From Exiguobacterium sp. BMC-KP (GTDB lineage Bacteria > Bacillota > Bacilli > Exiguobacteriales > Exiguobacteriaceae): DNA of 64,000 bases. Location: positions 310,001-374,000 of the forward strand of contig NZ_LGIW01000015.1 in assembly GCF_001275385.1 (NCBI RefSeq), given 5' to 3'. Numbering within the stretch: position 1 is the first letter of the stretch; every line of letters begins with the position of its first letter. Below the pieces are notes generated by a model that had not been told where the DNA came from, searched no databases, and was given only the letters and a program-made list of their open reading frames with translations. The translations under genes were made by a program, and so were the position numbers. Positions 26,086-34,172 of the stretch are shown one piece after another.

Positions 26086-26678
26086 GCGAACAAGAAATGA
26101 TCATGACGGTGGACCGAACCGGGAATCCACTTGGTGCGCGTCCACGGTCGGAAGTCCACGCACAAGGTTTGTGGCATGAAACATTTCATTGCTTCGTCTA
26201 TGATCCTACGCGAGACGTCGTGTTACTTCAGCAGCGATCCGAGCAGAAAAAGGATTTTCCGGGAATGCTCGATATCACGGCAGCCGGTCATTTGCTTGCG
26301 AATGAGTCTGTCGAAGATGGTCTTCGGGAACTTGAGGAAGAAATTGGACTAACGTGTACATTTGATCAATTGATACCGCTTGGCGTCCAAGAAGAGGAGT
26401 TTCGAGATGCGACACTCTGGGACTGTGAACGATGCCACGTCTTTCTCGTACAGAGCAATCAAGCGATCGAGTCATACGTACTTCAGAAAACAGAAGTCAA
26501 ACGATTGATTGCTTTTTCGATCGAGCAATTTGAGAAAATCGCTGACGATTCCATAGAGCGGATTCAAGATACGGCAGGAGAATGGTTCGATCGTCGACAA
26601 TTCGTCCCGCATCTTCCTTCTTACTGGATACATGTACGACAAGGCATCGAACGATTACGTGAACAGAGACAACAGTGA
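26082..26678 (+). CDS. Nudix hydrolase, IPP-isomerase-like (YfcD type)
   Basis: A 198-residue Nudix protein. The Nudix box is complete: G at the start of GHLLANE, then REL and EEEIGL. The N-terminus (VDRTGNPLGARPRSEVHAQGLWHETFHCFV) is that of the isopentenyl-diphosphate-isomerase-like/YfcD group, which hydrolyse nucleoside-diphosphate-linked or small phosphate compounds. ATG 26082 overlaps the CDP-alcohol transferase stop as ATGA. It is the last gene of the operon, before a 16-bp-stem terminator. Its placement suggests it removes a diphosphate product or side product of the preceding enzyme. Confidence 0.88.
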   Translation: MSEQEMIMTVDRTGNPLGARPRSEVHAQGLWHETFHCFVYDPTRDVVLLQQRSEQKKDFPGMLDITAAGHLLANESVEDGLRELEEEIGLTCTFDQLIPLGVQEEEFRDATLWDCERCHVFLVQSNQAIESYVLQKTEVKRLIAFSIEQFEKIADDSIERIQDTAGEWFDRRQFVPHLPSYWIHVRQGIERLREQRQQ

Positions 26679-26691
26679 GGACATGACACAC

Positions 26692-26735
26692 AAAGACTTG
26701 CGATCGAACATGATGTCGATCGCAAGTCTTTTTTC
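26692..26735 (+). terminator. terminator of the Ynj-like operon
   Basis: Perfect 16-bp stem (AAAGACTTGCGATCGA and complement) with an 8-base loop and T run. Confidence 0.92.
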
Positions 26736-26794
26736 AATTCGTACATCCGTTCGACGCGAGAGTAGCGAAATTCAGGTATATTTGAGATAATTAA

Positions 26795-26804
26795 GTATAT
26801 ATAC
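26795..26804. promoter_or_regulatory. AT-rich palindrome before the PadR gene
   Basis: GTATATATAC, a perfect 10-bp palindrome, 17 bases before the start. PadR repressors commonly bind such sites at their own promoter, so autoregulation is likely but not shown. Confidence 0.35.
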
Positions 26805-26820
26805 AAAAGAAGGAAAGAAG

Positions 26821-27366
26821 GTGCAGCCAGTGGCATTACGATTTGCACTACTCGGGCTGCTGACCCAAGGGGAAGCGACCGGTTATGATTTAAGCGCGAC
26901 TTTTAAAAAACAGATGATCCACTTCTGGACCGCACATCATACACAAATATACCGAGAGTTGTTAAAAATGGAAGAGGCAGAGCTCGTGACGAGCGTTCAT
27001 ATCGTCCAAGAAGATTTGCCGGATAAAAAAGTCTATTCGATTACGGATAAAGGACGGACAGAGCTCGTTGAGTGGTTACGGACACCAAATGAGTTCAAAC
27101 CGAAGATGAAGGATGAGAACTTGATGCGAGTTTCGCTCTTGCATCTACTACCTCTAGAGGAAGCCGTTGCTTATTTGGAAGAATCAAAACGGCACCATCA
27201 ATTCGCTGTTGAGATGATGCAAAGCTGGCGTCACGATCATCTCGAAAATGGTGCGACACTTGGTGAAACATTGACGAGTGAGTACGGATTGCGTATGATG
27301 TTGAATTACTTGGATTGGTGCGACTGGGCAATCGCAGAAATCAAAAAGAACGAAGCAAACGTCTAA
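26821..27366 (+). CDS. PadR-family transcriptional regulator
   Basis: A 181-residue repressor. N-terminal winged helix with the PadR signature ALLGLLTQGEATGYDL, YRELLKMEEAELV and the wing KKVYSITDKGRTELVEWL; C-terminal dimerisation helices in the VirR-like region. The start is either GTG 26821 (GAAGGAAAG upstream) or GTG 26830 (AAGGTG upstream); the second gives the more usual N-terminus VALRFALLGLL. PadR proteins respond to phenolics or drugs and often control a neighbouring efflux gene, but the next gene is not a transporter. Confidence 0.85.
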   Translation: MQPVALRFALLGLLTQGEATGYDLSATFKKQMIHFWTAHHTQIYRELLKMEEAELVTSVHIVQEDLPDKKVYSITDKGRTELVEWLRTPNEFKPKMKDENLMRVSLLHLLPLEEAVAYLEESKRHHQFAVEMMQSWRHDHLENGATLGETLTSEYGLRMMLNYLDWCDWAIAEIKKNEANV

Positions 27367-27368
27367 CG

Positions 27369-27418
27369 AAACTGGCTCGACTGTCATGGAGATGGCGGAT
27401 GCGAGCCGGTTTTATTTT
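27369..27418 (+). terminator. terminator of the PadR gene
   Basis: Stem AAACTGGCTCG with CGAGCCGGTTTT around a 22-base loop, then TTATTTT. The following gene begins 29 bases later, so the two are probably partly uncoupled. Confidence 0.55.
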
Positions 27419-27446
27419 GCGACGAGATGGAGTAAGGAGCGAACTA

Positions 27447-28064
27447 ATGTACTTTAATGATTATGAAGACTGGATCGAAGAAGAAGCAGAAGCGTTATTT
27501 CAATTACACGAGGAATCGCTGATACGAGAAGCGACATCGTATTCGCAATTTACAGCGTACGTAGAAGAGGCACTTCTTGAACCATTGTTACTCAAACTAC
27601 GCTGGCTTGGAGAAACAGAAGAAGAAGAGATTCTAGAACACGCAGATGCCGTCGTTTGGGAGAATGCGACAGGCAATTCGGAAGCAGCACTTCGTCGAGA
27701 TGTTTTACGACGGGTCGTCCAAAGAGATTTTACTGTGCATATCCTTGAGCACCTCACACCGATACTTGAGGCAAAACAAACTGCTTATGAGTCAGAGTTA
27801 GAACAGCTTCAATTGGCGCATGCCGAACAAATGGACGAAGTGCAACAACATGAACAACAAATTGAACTTGGACCTCCACCTGAGAAAATCAAAAAATGGT
27901 GGTACCTCAAAGAAAAGGAAGTCTCACGTTCCTTTACGGAAGAAGAACGATCTACGTTGCAAGCGCAACAACAGCAACTCGAGGACGAATTAAAACGGCT
28001 TGAACAAAAAAAACGTGAGACAGAAGACCATCTTGAACAATTGGATTCACTTCACCATCTGTAA
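27447..28064 (+). CDS. uncharacterised acidic coiled-coil protein
   Basis: A 205-residue soluble protein I do not recognise. The first 110 residues are acidic and helical (starting MYFNDYEDWIEEEAEALF), with no motif I can name. Residues about 115-205 form a long Glu/Gln-rich coiled coil (KQTAYESELEQLQLAHAEQMDEV, later LQAQQQQLEDELKRLEQKK), broken by a short PPPEKIKKWWYLKEK segment. No signal peptide, membrane helix, zinc motif or catalytic residues are visible. ATG 27447 follows AAGGAG; the longer frame from 27315 is rejected as it overlaps the PadR gene. It may be controlled with padR, but a hairpin separates them. Confidence 0.6.
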   Translation: MYFNDYEDWIEEEAEALFQLHEESLIREATSYSQFTAYVEEALLEPLLLKLRWLGETEEEEILEHADAVVWENATGNSEAALRRDVLRRVVQRDFTVHILEHLTPILEAKQTAYESELEQLQLAHAEQMDEVQQHEQQIELGPPPEKIKKWWYLKEKEVSRSFTEEERSTLQAQQQQLEDELKRLEQKKRETEDHLEQLDSLHHL

Positions 28065-28075
28065 GTCACGACAAA

Positions 28076-28114
28076 AAAATGGAGCATGCGACATGACGTC
28101 GCGTGCTCCATTTT
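28076..28114. terminator. bidirectional terminator
   Basis: Stem AAAATGGAGCATGCGAC with one G-T pair, loop ATGAC; T runs on both strands; between the convergent coiled-coil and Hsp31-like genes. Confidence 0.85.
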
Positions 28115-28131
28115 GTATAAAGACTGTCGTT

Positions 28132-28791
28132 TTAAGCTTGTGTAGCGAGTTTCGCAAGGACAAGTTTCGCGACCGCTTCACTTGAAGCCGGGTTTTGTCC
28201 AGTGACGACATTTCCATCAATGACAGCAAATTCTTTACCAGCATCTGAAGTGAGGAAAGTAGCGCCTTCGCCGCGAAGCGTCGTCTCGAGCAAGAACGGT
28301 ACTTTATCTTCAAGACCCGTTGATTTTTCCTCTTCGTCCGTAAAGCCGTTAATTTGACGACCCGATACGAATGGTTTGCCATCAATCATGACATGCGCGA
28401 AGGCTGCAGGACCGTGGCAGACCGATGCGACGATTCCGTCTTTTTTAATGACAGCTTCAATAGCGCCTGCCACTTGTGGGTTGTTCGGGAAGTCGACGAC
28501 CGCACCGTGACCACCTGGGAAGTAGACGGCGTCAAATGATGATGGATCCACTTCAGCGAGTGCTTTCGTGTCATGCAATGCACGACGGGCATCTTGGAAT
28601 TTTGGCAAGATTTCTTTGACGATTGATGCTTTATCGATTGGAACATCGCCACCCTTGATCGACGTAACCGTCACCTCATGCCCTGCATCCTTGAACAGGT
28701 TGTAAGGTGCTGCGAACTCTTCGAACCATAATCCTGTTTTGTGCCCATTCATGTCGTCTGCGCTAGTTGATACGATTAAAATACGTGCCAT
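28132..28791 (-). CDS. DJ-1/PfpI family protein, Hsp31-like
   Basis: A 219-residue class I glutamine-amidotransferase-fold protein of the Hsp31/glyoxalase III group. Catalytic Cys lies in the nucleophile elbow SVCHGPAAF (about residue 124), with Glu in GLWFEEFAAPY near the N-terminus and the FPGGHGAVVDF loop. Known activities in the family are glutathione-independent glyoxalase (methylglyoxal to lactate), disputed deglycase and holding chaperone. ATG 28791 has GAGGAGGAG upstream. A good sigma-B-type promoter at 28832-28857 suggests general-stress control. Confidence 0.88.
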   Translation of the reverse strand: MARILIVSTSADDMNGHKTGLWFEEFAAPYNLFKDAGHEVTVTSIKGGDVPIDKASIVKEILPKFQDARRALHDTKALAEVDPSSFDAVYFPGGHGAVVDFPNNPQVAGAIEAVIKKDGIVASVCHGPAAFAHVMIDGKPFVSGRQINGFTDEEEKSTGLEDKVPFLLETTLRGEGATFLTSDAGKEFAVIDGNVVTGQNPASSEAVAKLVLAKLATQA

Positions 28792-28831
28792 AATAAAACT
28801 CCTCCTCTGTATGAACGTTACAAAGAAGGAG

Positions 28832-28857
28832 ATTCCCGGAGAGGTGAAGAGTTAAAC
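28832..28857 (-). promoter_or_regulatory. sigma-B-type promoter of the Hsp31-like gene
   Basis: On the minus strand GTTTAA-N14-GGGAAT: perfect -35 and five of six in the -10 box; about 40 bases before the ATG and immediately after the stop codon of the upstream reductase gene. Confidence 0.75.
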
Positions 28858-28858
28858 C

Positions 28859-29713
28859 TCACCGGTGTTCGGTATAGTGATGAACGGGCAATGAAGCAAG
28901 CGCTTGATCGATTTGTGCTTGCGAGATTGGCTCCTTCATCGCCTGGACGTTTGCTTGAAGTTGTGACACGCTTGACGCACCAGGAAGAACGATAGCTACC
29001 TGTTGATCAACCGCTTGTAGGGCAAGCGCCGGAAGCGGGAAGTCTTGTAACTGCTGCAGACTAGCTTCGAGCGTCTCCTTATCGAATTGTTCGAACCGGT
29101 CAACCGACTGCAGACGAGAAGCACTCTCGTGTGTCAAAAGTCCTTTCGCAAGCGGACCACGGGCGACGACTTGAACGTTTTTTTCCTTTAATCGCGGTAA
29201 TAATTCTTCAATCCGCCGATCGAGTAATGAATAAGGTGTCATCAAGTAAGAGAAATTACTATGTTCGAGCCAGTATTCGATGACGTTCGGTCGAAGTGAA
29301 GAGAGACCATATTCTTTAATCTTACCTTCTGCTTTTAAGTCTTCCATCGCACGAATCGATGCGTCGATATCATCATCGATCGTACCACCGTGAACGTAAT
29401 ACAGATCGAGGTAAGGAGTTTCAAGACGATTCAAACTTTCAAGGCAAGCTTGTTTCAGATAGTCATAACTTGGGTCCCATGTCCAACCGGTTCCCGTCGC
29501 GTTCATCCGATTACCACCTTTTGAGGCAAGAAACAACCGACTGCGATCCTCTTGTGCAAAAGTTTGACCGATGATCGATTCGACTGCTCCATTTGCGTAG
29601 ACGTCCGCTGTATCGAAGTGTGTGATCCCAGCATCAAGTGCCGTTCGCAGGATCGCTGTTGCTTCTTCTTGTCCGCGTTTTAAGATCGTCATCGTACCTA
29701 ATCCTAATGACAT
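28859..29713 (-). CDS. aldo/keto reductase
   Basis: A 284-residue TIM-barrel NADPH-dependent reductase. Active site pattern is present: Asp and Tyr in HFDTADVYANG, Lys in FLASKGG, His in LYYVHGG. The C-terminal cofactor part holds IVLPGASSVSQLQANV. Substrate unknown; members reduce aldehydes and ketones. Start ATG 29713 follows GAGGGAATTGAAC; a TTG two codons earlier is less likely. It is followed on the same strand by the Hsp31-like gene, which has its own promoter; both may act on reactive carbonyls. Confidence 0.88.
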   Translation of the reverse strand: MSLGLGTMTILKRGQEEATAILRTALDAGITHFDTADVYANGAVESIIGQTFAQEDRSRLFLASKGGNRMNATGTGWTWDPSYDYLKQACLESLNRLETPYLDLYYVHGGTIDDDIDASIRAMEDLKAEGKIKEYGLSSLRPNVIEYWLEHSNFSYLMTPYSLLDRRIEELLPRLKEKNVQVVARGPLAKGLLTHESASRLQSVDRFEQFDKETLEASLQQLQDFPLPALALQAVDQQVAIVLPGASSVSQLQANVQAMKEPISQAQIDQALASLPVHHYTEHR

Positions 29714-29877
29714 GTTCAATTCCCTCTTTTCTTATATGAACTGTAAGTTTGGAACTTCTGCATTCTAGTGTATCATATCTGATGAAAAAGACGGTTTCGA
29801 AGTCTTGCGGCAATACGTCGGAAACGGCATACTAATCATGACAGAGAACGTAAACTAGGATAGAAGAGGGGCCACAC

Positions 29878-30411
29878 ATGATGGAAGAAAAAACGATTGA
29901 ACGTGAAGTGATCTATGAAGGGAAAGTCTTTGATGTCGAGAAACATGTCGTCACGTTACCAAACGGCAATACGTCCGTCCGTGAACTGGTCTATCATAAT
30001 GGGGCCGTCGCGATCATCGCTTTTGATGAACAAGGCGATCTGATCGTCGTTGAACAGTACCGAAAAGCATTCGAAAGTCTATCGATTGAGATACCAGCAG
30101 GCAAACTTGAGAAAGGTGAAGATCCACTCGATTGTGCCGGACGGGAATTAAAGGAAGAAACAGGATACGTAGCGAAAGAGTTACGACATGTCTTTGATTT
30201 TTACGGAGCGCCCGGTTTTTGTAGTGAACGCGTACATATTTATGAAGCGATTGATCTCACTGCCGGCGATCGTCAACTCGATGAAGATGAGTTTCTTGAG
30301 AATAAGACATTAAAGCTTGAAGAGGCGCTCGAACTTGTTGCAGATGGGACGATTGTTGACGCGAAGACGATCATGGCGATTCAGCATTGGCAAATCCGTA
30401 CTTTAAAATAA
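29878..30411 (+). CDS. nudF: ADP-ribose pyrophosphatase
   Basis: A 177-residue Nudix enzyme that splits ADP-ribose to AMP and ribose 5-phosphate. The Nudix box runs from GKLEKGE through AGRELKEETGY; the upstream QYRKAFESLSIEIPAG segment and downstream FYGAPGFCSERVHIY are typical of NudF/ADPRase. Two adjacent ATG codons (29878, 29881) follow GAGGGG. In Bacillus the same gene precedes fur by a few genes, consistent with this order. Confidence 0.9.
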   Translation: MMEEKTIEREVIYEGKVFDVEKHVVTLPNGNTSVRELVYHNGAVAIIAFDEQGDLIVVEQYRKAFESLSIEIPAGKLEKGEDPLDCAGRELKEETGYVAKELRHVFDFYGAPGFCSERVHIYEAIDLTAGDRQLDEDEFLENKTLKLEEALELVADGTIVDAKTIMAIQHWQIRTLK

Positions 30412-30434
30412 TTCTCATTTAAATGATTTTCAGT

Positions 30435-30449
30435 TGATAATCATTTTAA
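30435..30449 (+). promoter_or_regulatory. Fur box upstream of fur
   Basis: TGATAATCATTTTAA matches the 7-1-7 Fur box TGATAATNATTATCA at 13 of 15 positions. Flanking TGATTTTCA and TGATTATCA elements (30423-30480) could give overlapping boxes. Suggests autorepression by iron-loaded Fur. Confidence 0.6.
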
Positions 30450-30509
30450 TTTGAAAAAAGACTGATTATCAGCTATGATAATAGCATCAGTTCGAACAAA
30501 GGGGGCGTT

Positions 30510-30995
30510 ATGATGGAAAGTCGTGTAGAACGCATCAAAAAACAGCTAAGCGGTAAAGGATATAAGCTGACTCCCCAACGTGAAGCGACTGTGCGTGTCC
30601 TGCTCGAACATGAGTCGGATCACCTCAGTGCCGAAAATGTCTTTCTCCTTGTAAAAGAAAAGAACTCCGACATCGGACTTGCGACGGTTTACCGGACGCT
30701 CGAATTATTGACGGAGCTCGAAGTCGTCGACAAGGTCAACTTCGGAGATGGCGTATCCCGGTTTGATTTACGACAAGAAGGTGCGAGTCATTCGCATCAC
30801 CATCTCGTCTGTATCGAATGCGGATCCGTCGAAGAGATTTTAGACGATATGCTTGAAGAAGTAGAGAAAGAAATCGTGTCCCGATTCCACTTTAAAATTA
30901 AGGATCATCGCTTGACATTCCATGGCGTCTGCCGTGTCTGCCAAGAGCGTCACGCTCGGGAAGCGTTGGAACAATCACAAACACAAACAGTCTGA
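30510..30995 (+). CDS. fur: ferric uptake regulator Fur
   Basis: A 161-residue metal-dependent repressor of iron uptake. N-terminal winged helix with KLTPQREATVRVLLEHESDHLSAE and the recognition region IGLATVYRTLELL; C-terminal metal-binding domain with SHHHHLVC-type histidine cluster (HSHHHLVCIECG) and a second CxxC (CRVC) for structural zinc. The sequence tracks B. subtilis Fur rather than PerR or Zur (RIKKQLSGKGYKLTPQREATV, VVDKVNFGDGVSRFDLR). Strong AAAGGGGG site. A terminator follows, then xerD as in Bacillus. Confidence 0.93.
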   Translation: MMESRVERIKKQLSGKGYKLTPQREATVRVLLEHESDHLSAENVFLLVKEKNSDIGLATVYRTLELLTELEVVDKVNFGDGVSRFDLRQEGASHSHHHLVCIECGSVEEILDDMLEEVEKEIVSRFHFKIKDHRLTFHGVCRVCQERHAREALEQSQTQTV

Positions 30996-31030
30996 CCGTC
31001 CGACAAAATTCGGATGGTTTTTCTTTTTCA
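30995..31030 (+). terminator. terminator of fur
   Basis: Nine-pair stem ACCGTCCGA/TCGGATGGT with one G-T pair, then a T-rich run. Confidence 0.75.
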
Positions 31031-31038
31031 ATTTTTAT

Positions 31039-31079
31039 AGGTCAGACCTCTTCACAACGGTTTACACCTTTGATATGAT
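31039..31079 (+). promoter_or_regulatory. xerD promoter with upstream palindrome
   Basis: TTCACA-N17-TATGAT (31051-31079) preceded at once by the perfect 11-bp palindrome AGGTCAGACCT (31039-31049), a possible operator touching the -35 box. Confidence 0.5.
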
Positions 31080-31119
31080 GGGAAAGTAAGCGATTTCGTA
31101 AACGAAGAGGATGAGTTCA

Positions 31120-32004
31120 GTGCGTGAACAACTGGAAGCATTTATCAACTATTTAGTGATTGAACGGCAAATGTCCGCGAATACGGCAGCTGCGTATCGA
31201 AATGATTTAAATCAATACTTACAGACGCTTGAAACAGCGGAGGTTTCCTCGTTCGAACAGGTTCACCGACATCATATCGTCGACCATATTGAACGATTGC
31301 TTGAAGCACGAAAGTCACGATCGACGGTTCGTCGGGCGACAAGCTCAATTCGTTCGTTCCATCAATATTTGGTCGAAGAGAGACTTGCGACGCATGATCC
31401 GTCTCGTCATCTTGATTTACCGAAACCGGAGAAAAAATTGCCCGTCGTCTGGAGTCAAACGGACGTCGAACGCTTGCTTGATTCGGTCGTCGGTGTCGAT
31501 CCGCTTACGCGACGAGATGCAGCAATGCTTGAGCTTCTTTATGGAACAGGGATGCGCGTCAGCGAACTCCTCCAATTGAAGTTAAACGATTTGCAACTCG
31601 AACTAGGGTACCTGTCATGTCTCGGGAAAGGGAACAAGTCCCGTATCATCCCGATGAGTACGACAGCGATTGAAAACGTACGGGTATATCTCGATCTCGC
31701 GCGCAACAGTATCGGTGGTCAACAGACGGACGACGTCTTCTTGAACAGTCGCGGCGATCGTTTGTCACGACAAGGTTTTTGGAAGATGATCAAGCGACGG
31801 GCAAAGGAAGCCGGTATCGAGAAAGACATCACGCCGCACGTCCTGCGTCATTCGTTCGCGACACATCTGCTTGAGAACGGTGCAGACTTACGTGTCGTGC
31901 AAGAGATGCTTGGGCACGCCGATTTGTCGACGACACAAATGTATACACACGTCAACAAGGCACGACTCCATGACGTGTATAAGAAGCATCATCCACGGGC
32001 ATGA
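31120..32004 (+). CDS. xerD: site-specific tyrosine recombinase XerD
   Basis: A 294-residue tyrosine recombinase that, with XerC/CodV, resolves chromosome dimers at dif. N-terminal SAM-like DNA-binding domain (residues 1-85); catalytic residues Arg in GTGMRVSELL, Lys in CLGKGNKSR, HxxR in HVLRHSFATHL, His in MLGHADLSTTQ and Tyr in YTHV. I prefer GTG 31120 because the AGAGG site lies nine bases before it; ATG 31111 would abut that site with no spacing. Position after fur and before deoB is conserved in Bacillus. Confidence 0.9.
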   Translation: MREQLEAFINYLVIERQMSANTAAAYRNDLNQYLQTLETAEVSSFEQVHRHHIVDHIERLLEARKSRSTVRRATSSIRSFHQYLVEERLATHDPSRHLDLPKPEKKLPVVWSQTDVERLLDSVVGVDPLTRRDAAMLELLYGTGMRVSELLQLKLNDLQLELGYLSCLGKGNKSRIIPMSTTAIENVRVYLDLARNSIGGQQTDDVFLNSRGDRLSRQGFWKMIKRRAKEAGIEKDITPHVLRHSFATHLLENGADLRVVQEMLGHADLSTTQMYTHVNKARLHDVYKKHHPRA

Positions 32005-32022
32005 TGGTTCTATCTTTTAAAG

Positions 32023-32036
32023 GTCTGACTTCAGAC
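32023..32036. repeat. inverted repeat before deoB
   Basis: GTCTGA-CT-TCAGAC, perfect 6-bp arms, 86 bases before deoB. It shares the GGTCWGAC core with the palindrome before xerD. No T run follows, so an operator is more likely than a terminator. Confidence 0.45.
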
Positions 32037-32121
32037 AAATGATGCGTTTTGTCTAGTCCCTTTACGGGAAAAATCGTAACGGGAATCGCACAACTACAGC
32101 TCGTAATAGGAGGAACTGCAA

Positions 32122-33294
32122 ATGGCTCAATCATTTAAACGTGTATTTTTAGTTGTCATGGACTCCGTAGGAATCGGAGAAGCACCGGACGCTGAACAAT
32201 TCGGAGATCTTGGTTCACATACGCTCGGTCACATCGCGCGAGAGCGTAACGGATTACAGATGCCGAATATGGCAAAACTCGGTCTATCGCATATCGAACC
32301 GATCGAAGGCGTTTCGGCTGAAGAAGCACCGCTTGCGGCATACGGAAAAATGCAGGAAGTATCTGCAGGGAAAGATACGATGACAGGACACTGGGAGATC
32401 ATGGGACTGCGGATCGATACACCATTCCGTGTCTTTGAGAAATTCCCGGATGATTTGATTCATCGTTTAGAAGAGTTCTCAGGACGGAAGATCATCGGGA
32501 ATAAGCCGGCTTCTGGTACGGAAATCTTAGACGAACTTGGACAAGAACATGTCGAGACGGGCGCATTGATCGTCTATACGTCGGCAGACTCCGTCCTTCA
32601 GATTGCAGCACACGAAGAAGTCGTTCCACTAGAGGAACTGTACCGGATTTGTGAATATGCACGCGACATCACGCGAGATGACCCGTACATGCTCGGACGC
32701 ATCATTGCACGCCCATTCCTTGGTGAAGCAGGTGCGTGGGTACGGACAGCGAACCGTCACGACTATGCACTCAAACCATTCGACCGGACGGTCATGAATG
32801 AGCTCGAGACAGCAGGACTTGATGTTATCTCGCTCGGTAAGATCGCTGATATCTATGATGGAGAAGGTGTCACGGATGCGATTCGGACGAAATCGAACAT
32901 GGACGGGATGGATCAACTCGTGACGCAACTCGATCGTGAGTTCAACGGACTCTGCTTCTTGAATCTCGTCGATTTCGATGCGTTGTTCGGACACCGTCGT
33001 GATCCACAAGGATACGGACAAGCGCTCGAAGAGTTCGATGCCCGTCTACCGGAAGTATTTGATCGTTTAAACGAAGACGATCTCTTGATCATCACGGCTG
33101 ACCACGGAAACGATCCGGTTCACGCTGGAACGGACCATACGCGGGAATACGTACCGTTGCTTGCTTATCACAAGAACGGTGTCGCAAAATCGCTTGGTAT
33201 CCGTGAGACGTTCGCTGATCTTGGGGCAACGGTTGCAGAAAACTTCGGCGTCAAAATGCCGGCACATGGAACAAGCTTTTTAACAGAACTATAA
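32122..33294 (+). CDS. deoB: phosphopentomutase
   Basis: A 390-residue metalloenzyme of the alkaline-phosphatase superfamily that interconverts ribose (deoxyribose) 1- and 5-phosphates in nucleoside salvage. Visible: [17 protein letters not shown] with the metal Asp at the N-terminus, [15 protein letters not shown] with the phospho-acceptor Thr, and [22 protein letters not shown] with the remaining metal ligands. Follows TAGGAGGAACTGCAA. First gene of the deoB-punA-pdp operon. Confidence 0.95.
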   Translation: MAQSFKRVFLVVMDSVGIGEAPDAEQFGDLGSHTLGHIARERNGLQMPNMAKLGLSHIEPIEGVSAEEAPLAAYGKMQEVSAGKDTMTGHWEIMGLRIDTPFRVFEKFPDDLIHRLEEFSGRKIIGNKPASGTEILDELGQEHVETGALIVYTSADSVLQIAAHEEVVPLEELYRICEYARDITRDDPYMLGRIIARPFLGEAGAWVRTANRHDYALKPFDRTVMNELETAGLDVISLGKIADIYDGEGVTDAIRTKSNMDGMDQLVTQLDREFNGLCFLNLVDFDALFGHRRDPQGYGQALEEFDARLPEVFDRLNEDDLLIITADHGNDPVHAGTDHTREYVPLLAYHKNGVAKSLGIRETFADLGATVAENFGVKMPAHGTSFLTEL

Positions 33295-33312
33295 TTCGAG
33301 GGAGCGATTCAG

Positions 33313-34125
33313 ATGACAGTCAACTGGAATGAAACACGTTCATTTTTAGAAAGCAAAATGCAGGCAAAACCGGAAATCGGATTGATTCTCGGTTCAGGAC
33401 TTGGTGTCCTCGCGGATGAGATTGAAAACCCAATCGCGATTCCATACCATGAAATCCCGAACTTCCCGGTTTCAACAGTCGAAGGACACGCTGGACAACT
33501 CGTCTTCGGAACACTCGAAGGAAAACAAGTCGTTGCGATGCAAGGACGATTCCACTTCTATGAAGGATACTCGATGGATATGGTGACGTTCCCAGTACGC
33601 GTCATGAAAGCGATTGGTGTTGAAACGTTGATCGTCACGAACGCAGCCGGTGCATGTAACGAAGCATTCGAACCAGGTGATTTGATGTTGATCACGGATC
33701 ACATCAACTTCTTCGGTACGAATCCGTTGATTGGTAAGAACGTCGACGAGATGGGACCACGTTTCCCTGACATGTCGAAGCCGTACGATGCGGAATTACT
33801 TCGTCTCGCACAAGAAACAGCGGACGAACTCGGTATTCGTGTCCGCCAAGGTGTCTACTTCGGAAACACAGGTCCAACGTATGAGACACCAGCAGAAGTC
33901 AAGATGGCGCGGATGCTTGGAGGAGACGTCGTCGGTATGTCGACGGTCCCTGAAGTCATCGTTGCCCGTCATTCAGATATGCGCGTCCTTGGGATTTCGT
34001 GTGTCTCGAACATGGCAGCAGGTATTCTCGATCAACCGTTACATCATGATGAAGTCATCGAAACGACAGAACGTGTCCGGGCACACTTCCTATCACTCGT
34101 TCGCGGTTCGATTAAAAAAATGTAA
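33313..34125 (+). CDS. punA: purine-nucleoside phosphorylase
   Basis: A 270-residue trimeric-type (class II, PunA/PupG-like) phosphorylase splitting guanosine/inosine to base and ribose 1-phosphate. Phosphate-binding GSGLG, HAGQLVFG, the F-H-Y-E-G segment QGRFHFYEGYS, VTNAAGACN and the base-binding GMSTVPEVIVARHSDMRVLGIS are all present. It lies 18 bases after deoB with GAGGGAGCG, so its ribose 1-phosphate product feeds DeoB. Confidence 0.93.
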   Translation: MTVNWNETRSFLESKMQAKPEIGLILGSGLGVLADEIENPIAIPYHEIPNFPVSTVEGHAGQLVFGTLEGKQVVAMQGRFHFYEGYSMDMVTFPVRVMKAIGVETLIVTNAAGACNEAFEPGDLMLITDHINFFGTNPLIGKNVDEMGPRFPDMSKPYDAELLRLAQETADELGIRVRQGVYFGNTGPTYETPAEVKMARMLGGDVVGMSTVPEVIVARHSDMRVLGISCVSNMAAGILDQPLHHDEVIETTERVRAHFLSLVRGSIKKM

Positions 34126-34172
34126 CGACTGTTTTTAAAACTCACAAACCATTCCTGAGGAGGAACTAGATT

